Shown here: positions 1-5,347 of the stretch, one piece after another
Numbering within the stretch: the stretch's first letter is position 1
How the letters are laid out: every line of letters begins with the position of its first letter
Assembly: GCA_030668045.1 (NCBI GenBank)
Contig: DAOUUR010000188.1
Span: forward strand, 1 to 5,523
DNA: 5,523 nucleotides
Origin: a bacterium
GTDB lineage: Bacteria; Zixibacteria; MSB-5A5; GN15; FEB-12
Direction of reading: 5' to 3'
The notes under the pieces: generated by a model
The model's input: only the letters and a program-made list of their open reading frames with translations
What the model was told of the DNA's origin: nothing
Database searches by the model: none
Position numbers and translations under genes: made by a program

Positions 1-1
1 G

Positions 2-490
2 CCAGCCACCATGAAACTGGCTCGTTGGGCCGGGAGAGTGGGGGCGATGGTCTCTTTTGATATCGGCTCGATCCGCAACGACGTTTCCGAAGTGTTCGGG
101 CTGGTCGATCATCTGGTAGTGGCCGATAACTATGCTTTCCCGTTCACTGGTTGCAGGACAGCACGGGGGGCGATAAAAAAATTGCGCACCCGCTGCCCCG
201 GAACAATAGTGGTAACCGAAGGACTCCGTGGCTCTACCGGCTGCGAAAATGGCGATACTGTCACCCAGAAAGCATTCCGGGTAAAAAGCGTCGATTCGAC
301 CGGTGCCGGTGATGCTTTCCACGCCGGTTACATCTATGGTCTCCTAAACGGCTTTTCGCTCGCCGAACGACTTCGCTTTGGTGCTGCCGTTGCGGCTTTT
401 AAGTGCACCAAGCCGGGAGGACGAACCGGGTTGCCGACAGTATCGCAGGTCCAGAAATTTCTGAAATCAAGGCCAAGAACATATGTTTGA
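2..490 (+). CDS. PfkB-family carbohydrate kinase, C-terminal part (5' end outside window)
   Basis: This is the C-terminal half of a ribokinase-like (PfkB) kinase, which transfers the ATP gamma-phosphate to a sugar or nucleoside hydroxyl in the cytoplasm. The frame is open to the left edge. The ATG at 11 is probably internal, because full family members are about 300 residues and only about 160 are present here. Counting from that ATG, the second PfkB signature DSTGAGDAFHAG lies at residues 95-106. It contains the GAGD anion hole, with the catalytic base Asp101 encoded at 311-313. It is followed by the nucleotide-pocket segment CTKPGGRTGLP at 132-142. The earlier segment VSFDIGSIRNDV and the VDHLVVADN strand are also typical of the family. 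The substrate-binding N-terminal lid is missing, so sugar specificity cannot be read. The stop overlaps the next gene's start by 8 bases, suggesting translational coupling. The family call is firm; the substrate is unknown. Confidence 0.9.
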   Translation, partial: PATMKLARWAGRVGAMVSFDIGSIRNDVSEVFGLVDHLVVADNYAFPFTGCRTARGAIKKLRTRCPGTIVVTEGLRGSTGCENGDTVTQKAFRVKSVDSTGAGDAFHAGYIYGLLNGFSLAERLRFGAAVAAFKCTKPGGRTGLPTVSQVQKFLKSRPRTYV

Positions 491-1088
491 ATTGCTCGAA
501 AGTATCGATAGGTCAATTTTCCTGTTTATCAATGCACGACTGGCTAATGTTGTAACCGACTTTGCGATGCCGATAATCACCAACGGTGACATTCTTGCTG
601 TCGGCTATGGGTTGGTGATGGTACTTATCCTGATCAAAGGAAGCCCCCGCTTCCGCTGGTTAATAGTTTTATCGATTCTAACCCTACTCCTCACCGATCA
701 ACTTTCCGCCAGTTTTCTAAAACCGATTATCGGACGCCCTCGCCCCTGTCATCCGGCAAGCGGAATAGGTATTGGCGAAATCAATTTGCTCGTTTCGTGC
801 GGAGCCGGTTACGCGATGCCTTCAGCGCACGCCGCCAATGCTTTAGGACAGGCGATCCTCTTTGGACTGATTGCCAGGCCGACCCGATTTTATATTCTGG
901 GGCTTGCCAGCTTAATAGCGATCAGCCGAGTCTTCGTCGGTGTCCATTATCCCAGTGACGTAGTTGCTGGCGCTTTGTTAGGCACGGTCATAGCCGTTTT
1001 TATCGCTTTCCTCTTCAGGAGATATGAGAACCGATTGGTTGGTGGGGCATCGTCTTCACCTGATGGTCAGAACCGGGACCAGACTTGA
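483..1088 (+). CDS. PAP2-family integral membrane phosphatase
   Basis: This 201-residue membrane protein carries the three-part PAP2 (type 2 phosphatidic acid phosphatase) active site. Motif 1 is KPIIGRPRP (Lys80, Arg87-Pro88, the KX6RP pattern). Motif 2 is PSAH at 113-116, where the family usually has PSGH; His116 is the acid/base. Motif 3 is SRVFVGVHYPSD (Arg149, nucleophile His155, Asp159). Hydrophobic stretches near residues 12-32, 36-52, 58-77, 118-132, 135-148 and 160-178 fit the usual six-helix fold. The C-terminal tail of about 20 residues is polar. Known family substrates include phosphatidate, undecaprenyl diphosphate, phosphatidylglycerophosphate and lipid A phosphates, and the sequence alone does not choose among them. 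The gene overlaps the kinase by 8 bases. The RBS is weak: AAGG at 469-472, 10 bases upstream of the ATG. The family is certain, the substrate is not. Confidence 0.93.
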   Translation: MFELLESIDRSIFLFINARLANVVTDFAMPIITNGDILAVGYGLVMVLILIKGSPRFRWLIVLSILTLLLTDQLSASFLKPIIGRPRPCHPASGIGIGEINLLVSCGAGYAMPSAHAANALGQAILFGLIARPTRFYILGLASLIAISRVFVGVHYPSDVVAGALLGTVIAVFIAFLFRRYENRLVGGASSSPDGQNRDQT

Positions 1089-1092
1089 ATAT

Positions 1093-1097
1093 GAGGG
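1093..1097 (+). promoter_or_regulatory. Ribosome binding site GAGGG for the macro-domain gene
   Basis: GAGGG sits 7 bases before the ATG at 1105. This favours 1105 over the overlapping upstream in-frame TTG at 1102, which would be only 4 bases from it. Confidence 0.65.
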
Positions 1098-1104
1098 TTG
1101 ATTG

Positions 1105-1614
1105 ATGTCATTCTCTATAGAGATCATCCGGGGCGATATCACGCAGGTTGATTGCGAAGCTATCGTCAATGCCGCCAACAACGAACTCTGGATGGGGGCC
1201 GGAGTTGCTGGCGCTATCAAACAATCGGGCGGCCAGGTGATCGAAGAGGAGGCTATCAACAAAGGTCCGATCATGCCGGGACAGGCAGTCTTTACCGGTG
1301 CGGGGAAACTACCCCACAAGATGGTCATCCACGCCGCCGTTATGGGGCAGGACCTCAAGACAAGCGACCAGTTGATCCGGCAGGCGATGGTTGCCTCGTT
1401 TAACATCGCCGAAAACCACAAACTCACTTCGGTTGCTTTTCCGGCGTTTGGTACCGGGGTCGGTGGTTTTCCGATGAAGGCCTGTGCCAATATCATGGTC
1501 ACAGTTGCTCGTGGCTATCAACCTCGCGCAACGAGCCTGAAACGTGTTGTTTTCTGCCTCTTTGATCCATTAGGATACAAACTGTTCTCCGACAAAATAG
1601 CAGCGGAACGATAA
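1105..1614 (+). CDS. Macro-domain protein (ADP-ribose binding or hydrolysing)
   Basis: This 169-residue protein is essentially one stand-alone macro domain, a fold that binds ADP-ribose and often removes it from proteins or hydrolyses O-acetyl-ADP-ribose. From the ATG at 1105, GDIT at 10-13 supplies the adenine-contacting Asp11. IVNAANNELWMGAGVAGAI at 20-38 holds the NAAN motif and the first glycine-rich loop. FPAFGTGVGGFP at 112-123 is the second phosphate/ribose loop. In the first loop Ala35 stands where MacroD/YmdB-type hydrolases have a catalytic Asp (GVDGAI), so this protein falls in the GVAGAI subclass, and its catalytic ability is less certain than its ligand binding. It is probably cytoplasmic, with no signal peptide. 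It lies 16 bases after the phosphatase stop with its own RBS and is likely co-transcribed. Family assignment is secure; the physiological target is unknown. Confidence 0.93.
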   Translation: MSFSIEIIRGDITQVDCEAIVNAANNELWMGAGVAGAIKQSGGQVIEEEAINKGPIMPGQAVFTGAGKLPHKMVIHAAVMGQDLKTSDQLIRQAMVASFNIAENHKLTSVAFPAFGTGVGGFPMKACANIMVTVARGYQPRATSLKRVVFCLFDPLGYKLFSDKIAAER

Positions 1615-1638
1615 ACCGAGACGATCAGTCTTACGGTT
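1614..1638 (+). terminator. Weak hairpin in the convergent gap, possible terminator
   Basis: AACCG at 1614-1618 pairs with CGGTT at 1634-1638, and AGAC at 1619-1622 pairs with GTCT at 1628-1631, around the 5-base loop GATCA with a 2-base bulge. It begins on the last base of the macro-gene stop codon. The run after it is only GTTTCC, so it lacks a proper U tract. Its place between two convergent operons is the main argument for a terminator role. Confidence 0.3.
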
Positions 1639-1671
1639 GTTTCCAATGTTGGGGGAAGGATTGAAATCTGT

Positions 1672-2229
1672 CTAACGAGAAAGTCTCGCCTTGAAGCGAC
1701 CGTCGAGAATGATTGGCGTCTTATCTTTGTTTTCAAACCGGCCATTGATGGTAGCGAAAAGGTGACGCGAGGTTACCGAGTCGATCACACATTGACCTTC
1801 AGTCGGTAAGAAAATCTTGGTTTCGAGAGGCAGTTCAAAGCGGCCCATCATCTGCAAAAACGAGTTGCCAGCAAGGTCAATCGTCTCTGCCTGCGGCGGT
1901 TGGGGTAGCTGTAGATGAAGGCGACAGACGAGGTACTCATCGAAACCAATGATATCATTACCAGCCTGCTTGGAACGTATCACTCTGGTGCCAGTTGTGG
2001 CAATTAGCACACCGCCAGAACCGTTTACCAGTTTATCATCAGCGTATGGGTCGCCCAAATCGGTGCTGGGAAGGTACTCAGACTGGTCAATCTTCACTTT
2101 CCCATCTTGCTCCTCGACAGTCATCACAAGGGTGAGGCGGTAGCGACTGGTACAGCCGGAGAGAAGGAGCACCGCGGAGAGGGCTATCAGGAGTGCGTGC
2201 GAACGTTTTTGGAAAAATCGGAAAATCAT
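1672..2229 (-). CDS. Small exported lipoprotein of unknown function
   Basis: This 185-residue protein opens with a lipoprotein signal peptide: a basic N-region (Arg4, Lys8, Arg9), a hydrophobic core over residues 11-23, and the lipobox LSGC with Cys26 as the lipidated residue. The mature part alternates short polar and hydrophobic stretches suggestive of beta structure (for example RLTLVMTVEE at 31-40, HLFATINGRF at 156-165 and IILDGRFKARL at 173-183). It contains two further cysteines, Cys102 and Cys147. I recognise no family motif. Ser27 does not contradict outer-membrane sorting, since position 2 is not Asp, but Thr27/Ser28 usage is not diagnostic. It is the last gene of the minus-strand run, 61 bases after the GNAT-like gene, with only a weak RBS-like AGAAA upstream. 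Its position suggests, but does not show, a link to envelope lipid metabolism. Confidence 0.8.
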   Translation of the reverse strand: MIFRFFQKRSHALLIALSAVLLLSGCTSRYRLTLVMTVEEQDGKVKIDQSEYLPSTDLGDPYADDKLVNGSGGVLIATTGTRVIRSKQAGNDIIGFDEYLVCRLHLQLPQPPQAETIDLAGNSFLQMMGRFELPLETKIFLPTEGQCVIDSVTSRHLFATINGRFENKDKTPIILDGRFKARLSR

Positions 2230-2290
2230 AATCGTTTCTAATCTGACGGTTCAGCCGGGCCGAATGTGCGATACGAAACCACTCATACGG

Positions 2291-3418
2291 TCAGATCGGC
2301 ATTTCGACCATACGCCATTTTTTATACGGGCGGGCTCCCATTTGCTCGGCAGCGCGACACATCAGCTCGTTAGTTTCAAGAATCCAGGACAGTTCGGCCC
2401 AGTGGTAACCCAGTTCAATTCCCTTGCGATAGGTTGCCATATACAGCATCGAGTCAACACCTCGTTTTTGATACTGAGGAATGACACCCATCGTGATCAT
2501 ACGGACACCGTCGATCTTGTTACGAATCTTGGTGTGCCAGAGAAGTTTCAATAATCCAGTCGGGAAAAGACGGCCTTTGAGGTGAATCAGGGCTTGATTG
2601 ATGTCGGGTAGGGCTATGCAAAAGGCGACCGGTTGGTCCTCAACCTCGGCGATAAAGACCAGCTCCGGCTCAACAATCTGTTTGAGGTTCCGTGCCATAT
2701 AGAAGAATTCCTCCCGATTCATCGGAACAAATCCCCAGTTCGGCGCCCAGGCAGCATTGTAAACAGAGTTCATCCGTTCCACTTCGTTATCGAAATCAGA
2801 CATTTTCATGGAGCGAAGCTTGATCTTGGATCTCCGTTGCAGCTTGGTCACAACATTGGCTATTCGTTCGGACATAGGGTCGCTGTCACGAATAACAAAA
2901 CCCATCAAATCCATAGCCTTCTTAAGACCAAACTTCTCGGCCAGACGAGGAAGGTAGGGTCGGTTGTACGTCATCATGACGGTCGGGGGCATGTCAAAAC
3001 CCTCAATTAAGAATCCGATCTCATGATTGGTCGAAAAACTCGCCGGACCGCGCATGATCTCCACCCCTTCTTTCTTCAGGGTGATCATGGCTACTTTCAG
3101 TAGTTGCGAGGCGACTTCGTAGTCATCGATACACTCGAAAAACCCAAAAAAACCGACCTGCTCTTCGTGGTAGGCATTGTGATTATAATTGATGCAAGTG
3201 GCAATCCGGCCTTTCAGTTCCCCCCCTTGGCGGGCCAGAAACATGCTTACTTTGGCGCCACGATAGAACGGATTCTTCTTACGATCAAAGAACTCGTTGC
3301 GCTCAGATAGCAACGGCGTAACATAGTTCGGATCGTCCCGGTAGAGATGGTTGGGCAGGGTGATGAACTCTTTGAGTTGCTGGGCCGATTCGACCTCAAA
3401 TACTTCTACAGATGCCAT
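2291..3418 (-). CDS. GNAT-fold N-acyltransferase-like protein (YghO-like, about 375 aa)
   Basis: This is a 375-residue cytosolic protein of the acyl-CoA N-acyltransferase superfamily. The C-terminal half carries the GNAT core, including the thioester-pocket segment GVIPQYQKRGVDSMLY at 311-326 (motif A, normally Q/R-x-x-G-x-G/A; here Asp322 replaces the last small residue) and a following helix. The N-terminal half has blocks I recall from the long YghO-like group: DDPNYVTPL at 28-36, KKNPFYRGAKV at 47-57, GFFGFFE at 89-95, MRGPASFSTNHEIG at 122-135 and TYNRPYLP at 150-157. It starts 7 bases after the synthase stop, so the two are very likely co-transcribed and coupled; no clear separate RBS is visible. 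Inference: with an oxoamine synthase beside it, an amine-acylating role in lipid synthesis is plausible. It could instead be an unrelated acetyltransferase. The superfamily call is good, the substrate unknown. Confidence 0.85.
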   Translation of the reverse strand: MASVEVFEVESAQQLKEFITLPNHLYRDDPNYVTPLLSERNEFFDRKKNPFYRGAKVSMFLARQGGELKGRIATCINYNHNAYHEEQVGFFGFFECIDDYEVASQLLKVAMITLKKEGVEIMRGPASFSTNHEIGFLIEGFDMPPTVMMTYNRPYLPRLAEKFGLKKAMDLMGFVIRDSDPMSERIANVVTKLQRRSKIKLRSMKMSDFDNEVERMNSVYNAAWAPNWGFVPMNREEFFYMARNLKQIVEPELVFIAEVEDQPVAFCIALPDINQALIHLKGRLFPTGLLKLLWHTKIRNKIDGVRMITMGVIPQYQKRGVDSMLYMATYRKGIELGYHWAELSWILETNELMCRAAEQMGARPYKKWRMVEMPI

Positions 3419-3425
3419 AAGTCAA

Positions 3426-4652
3426 CTACGAGATCAGTCCTCTGGCGCGACCGACTCGGGCTATTACCTCAATTACCTGGTCCAACTGTTCGTCAGTATG
3501 GGTGGCCGTATATGACGTACGAATCAATGCCTGCCCCGGCATCACCGCCGGCGAAACGGCTGTATTGGCAAAGACACCATTATCAAAAAGCTCTTTCCAG
3601 AAGGTGAAGGCGTCCATATCCTCTCCGACTACAATCGGTACGATCGGGGAAGCTGTCTCGCCGATATCAAAACCAAGCTCGCGGAACGCTTTCTGCATCT
3701 TGCGAGTGTTTTTCCAGAGGCTTTCCCGGCGCTCCGGTTCGGCCTGCATAACATCAAGCGCCGCCAGCACAGCTGCGGCGTTGGCCGGGGGAATCGAAGC
3801 CGAGAAAATCAGGGAACGGGCCTTATGTTTGATATAGTTTATCACGTCCTTGTCGCCAACCACGAAACCGCCCAGCGACGCAAACGATTTGGAAAAAGTG
3901 CCGACGGTAAGGTCTACCTGGTCGATTAAGCCAAAATGTTCGGCTGTACCGGCTCCGTTTTCACCAAAGACACCAACCGAATGAGCATCATCAACAAGTA
4001 CCCGTGTTCCATGGCGCTTGGCGATTTCAACTATCCGGGGAAGGTTGATCAGGTCGCCTTCCATAGAAAAAACACCATCGACAGCCACCATAACTCCGCC
4101 TCGGCTATTCATACCGCGGACATTGGTCAGGACACGCTGGAAATCATCCGGATCATTGTGAGCAAACTTGTAGGTCTTACCATATGAAAGGCGGCAGCCA
4201 TCGACAATTGAGGCATGGTTCTGTCGGTCAATAATGACCGCATCACCTTTGCTGATCAGAGCCGATATCACTCCGAGATTGGTCTGGAAACCAGTCGAAA
4301 AAACCAGACAGGCCTCCTTGTGCATCAGCCGAGCCAGTTTCTCTTCCAGCTCGACATGCAGATCGAGGGTGCCGTTTAGAAAACGCGAACCGGTGCACCC
4401 CGAGCCATACTTCTGCACCGCAGCCGAGGCGGCTTCCTTGACTTTCGGGTGATTTACCAGCCCAAGGTAGTTGTTCGAGCCAACCATGATGCGCTTCTGG
4501 CCATCCATGACGACCTCGTTTCCGGGGGCTGAGTCAAGCGCATGGAAGTAGGGGTAGACGCCCAAGGCCTGGACGCGGTATGCATCCTCCCAGCTATAGC
4601 ATCTCTCAAAAAGATCGGGGTAGGTGGCCTGGGTTTCGTTCTCTGGTTGCAA
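3426..4652 (-). CDS. spt: Alpha-oxoamine synthase, probable serine palmitoyltransferase
   Basis: This is a 408-residue fold-type I PLP enzyme of the alpha-oxoamine synthase family, which condenses an amino acid with an acyl thioester and releases CO2. The PLP Schiff-base lysine is Lys255 in GTFSKSFASLGGFV. Asp221 and His224 in VDDAHSVG hold the cofactor ring, and His146 in NHASIVDG stacks on it. Substrate-side blocks are GVYPYF at 31-36, GSNNYLGL at 58-65 and GSGCTGSRFLNGTLDLH at 83-99. The last block, and IFSASIPPA at 282-290, resemble Bacteroides-type serine palmitoyltransferase more than BioF or 2-amino-3-ketobutyrate ligase. The length is normal and all catalytic residues are present. Translation starts at TTG: the frame has no ATG before an upstream stop at 4686-4688, and AGGAG lies 5 bases before the TTG. 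It is first in the minus-strand operon, ahead of the GNAT-like gene. Family certainty is high; the serine/palmitoyl specificity is inferred, and a ketobutyrate-ligase-like or other amino-acid/acyl preference remains possible. Confidence 0.87.
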   Translation of the reverse strand: MQPENETQATYPDLFERCYSWEDAYRVQALGVYPYFHALDSAPGNEVVMDGQKRIMVGSNNYLGLVNHPKVKEAASAAVQKYGSGCTGSRFLNGTLDLHVELEEKLARLMHKEACLVFSTGFQTNLGVISALISKGDAVIIDRQNHASIVDGCRLSYGKTYKFAHNDPDDFQRVLTNVRGMNSRGGVMVAVDGVFSMEGDLINLPRIVEIAKRHGTRVLVDDAHSVGVFGENGAGTAEHFGLIDQVDLTVGTFSKSFASLGGFVVGDKDVINYIKHKARSLIFSASIPPANAAAVLAALDVMQAEPERRESLWKNTRKMQKAFRELGFDIGETASPIVPIVVGEDMDAFTFWKELFDNGVFANTAVSPAVMPGQALIRTSYTATHTDEQLDQVIEVIARVGRARGLIS

Positions 4653-4657
4653 ATCTG

Positions 4658-4662
4658 CTCCT
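4658..4662 (-). promoter_or_regulatory. Ribosome binding site AGGAG deciding the TTG start of the synthase
   Basis: Read on the minus strand, AGGAG is followed by 5 bases (CAGAT) and then TTG at 4652. No ATG or GTG in frame lies between this site and the upstream stop codon, so the non-standard start is well supported. Confidence 0.75.
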
Positions 4663-4693
4663 ATGTGCCACTGGTCAATATAGAACTAAAAAG

Positions 4694-4724
4694 ATATAAA
4701 ACGGCCATCACAGCAGAATGTCAA
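4694..4724 (-). promoter_or_regulatory. Sigma70-like promoter of the synthase/GNAT/lipoprotein operon
   Basis: On the minus strand there is a perfect -35 TTGACA (4719-4724). An 18-base spacer separates it from TTTATA (4695-4700); a 19-base spacer leads to the overlapping TTATAT (4694-4699). Transcription would start near 4687, giving a leader of about 35 bases before the TTG codon. The -35 box directly abuts the first palindrome of the repeat field, at 4725. Confidence 0.6.
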
Positions 4725-4791
4725 GGCACAAGTGCCACTTATGGGCACAAGTGCCTTTTAGGTAGTTTGATCTCCGGGCGACCTGACAGGT
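4725..4791. repeat. Twin palindrome plus truncated repeat copy next to the synthase promoter
   Basis: GGCACAAGTGCC occurs twice, at 4725-4736 and 4744-4755 (centres 19 bases apart). The second copy continues as TTTT, then about 21 bases, then ACCTGACAGGT (4781-4791). This is the same order and almost the same spacing as in the longer repeats at 4990 and 5348, so I read it as a truncated copy of their left end. It lies immediately upstream of the -35 box and could also act as an operator. Confidence 0.6.
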
Positions 4792-4818
4792 TGTTAAAAA
4801 AGTGATGTTTTTACAATT
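4791..4818. repeat. AT-rich inverted repeat
   Basis: TTGT(T)AAAAA pairs with TTTTTACAA across a loop of about 7 bases, a 9-pair stem with one bulged T. It marks the right edge of the truncated repeat copy. With no gene reading into it from either side, a terminator function is not supported. Confidence 0.35.
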
Positions 4819-4939
4819 GCGAGTGAAGCGCGACAATCTCCAATTTGGGTGGTCGGCACATGTCCACATGTTCCGGTTTCTCAGGGCCAATATATTCCGA
4901 CTGTTGGCTATGACTTATCACATCTGCACAGGCCTCAAT

Positions 4940-4951
4940 CAGGCTTGCCTG
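4940..4951. repeat. Palindrome CAGGCTTGCCTG, copy 1
   Basis: Perfect 5-base arms flank a TT centre. It is followed closely by CCGCC-TGT-GGTGG (4956-4968), a second small inverted repeat (one G-T pair), and then by GGCACAAGTGCC at 4970-4981. The same 12-mer recurs at 5243-5254. Confidence 0.6.
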
Positions 4952-4989
4952 GCAGCCGCCTGTGGTGGGGGCACAAGTGCCTTTTAATT

Positions 4990-5166
4990 GCCACCAGTGC
5001 CTTTTTGTTTGGTCTGTATCGGTGTGACTTGACAGGTGCCTCCGTCGCTCTAATACGGGCGTTACCATCCATATTGAATCCAGTTGGGTGGAGCTTGCTT
5101 GTGACGAGATTCACAATCTGTTGTTTTAGTCGGTTAGTCGCAGGCAGCTTAATAGGGGCTTGCCCC
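4990..5166. repeat. Long imperfect direct repeat, copy A
   Basis: This 177-base segment matches 5348-5523 at about 80% identity by hand alignment, with a single 1-base indel in the early T run; downstream of that the offset is a constant 357. The core 5030-5062 is identical in both copies (33 bases), and the segment beginning GTGACGAGATTCACAATCTG (5101-5120) is also identical. The middle, about 5077-5092, is poorly conserved. Copy A ends in the palindrome GGGGCTTGCCCC (5155-5166). Confidence 0.85.
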
Positions 5167-5347
5167 TCTATGTTGAGCTTACCTGTGGCGGGCATTGGTG
5201 CCTTTTTAGTCAGTTCGTTCCGGGCTGGTCATAGTTTTGTAACAGGCTTGCCTGTGCCTAACTCAGGGTAACCGGTGCCCTTCTAGGTGGTGGCCACCAG
5301 TGCCTTTTGGTTGGTCTGTATTGGGCGATATAAAACCACCTGTGGTG
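5167..5347. repeat. Spacer between long repeats holding extra module fragments
   Basis: Two further left-end module fragments lie here. One is at 5191-5228, with GGCATTGGTGCC followed by five Ts, closest to the 4744 copy. The other is at 5293-5325, with GCCACCAGTGCC followed by TTTT and GGTCTGTATTGGG, closest to the 4990 copy. ACAGGCTTGCCTGT at 5242-5255 is a palindrome with 6-base arms. CCACC-TGT-GGTGG at 5336-5348 leads into copy B. Confidence 0.6.

Noticed and set aside
11..490. The ATG at position 11 as a true start of a short kinase
   Set aside because: The frame is open upstream to the window edge, the ATG lies inside a conserved mid-protein helix, and 159 residues is half the family length.
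1056..1502. 148-codon minus-strand open frame opposite the macro-domain gene
   Set aside because: This is an antisense shadow; the plus-strand macro domain has all family motifs and an RBS.
2633..3010. 125-codon plus-strand open frame opposite the GNAT-like gene
   Set aside because: This is an antisense shadow of a well-supported coding region, with no RBS or domain.
4811..5068. 85-codon minus-strand open frame
   Set aside because: It overlaps the unique stretch and the start of copy A, and has no RBS or family features.
4935..5195. 86-codon minus-strand open frame, with a similar 62-codon frame at 5283-5471
   Set aside because: The two translate to similar peptides only because they lie in the direct repeat. 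In copy B the frame upstream of the GTG is closed by a stop at 5487-5489, and the 1-base indel in the T run shifts the other end. Differences are not biased towards silent changes.
4849..5271. 140-codon plus-strand open frame starting with GTG across the repeat field
   Set aside because: It runs through repeat copy A. The same frame in copy B is closed by TGA at 5419-5421, although the 357-base offset keeps the frame. There is no RBS and no recognisable domain, and the composition follows the palindromes.
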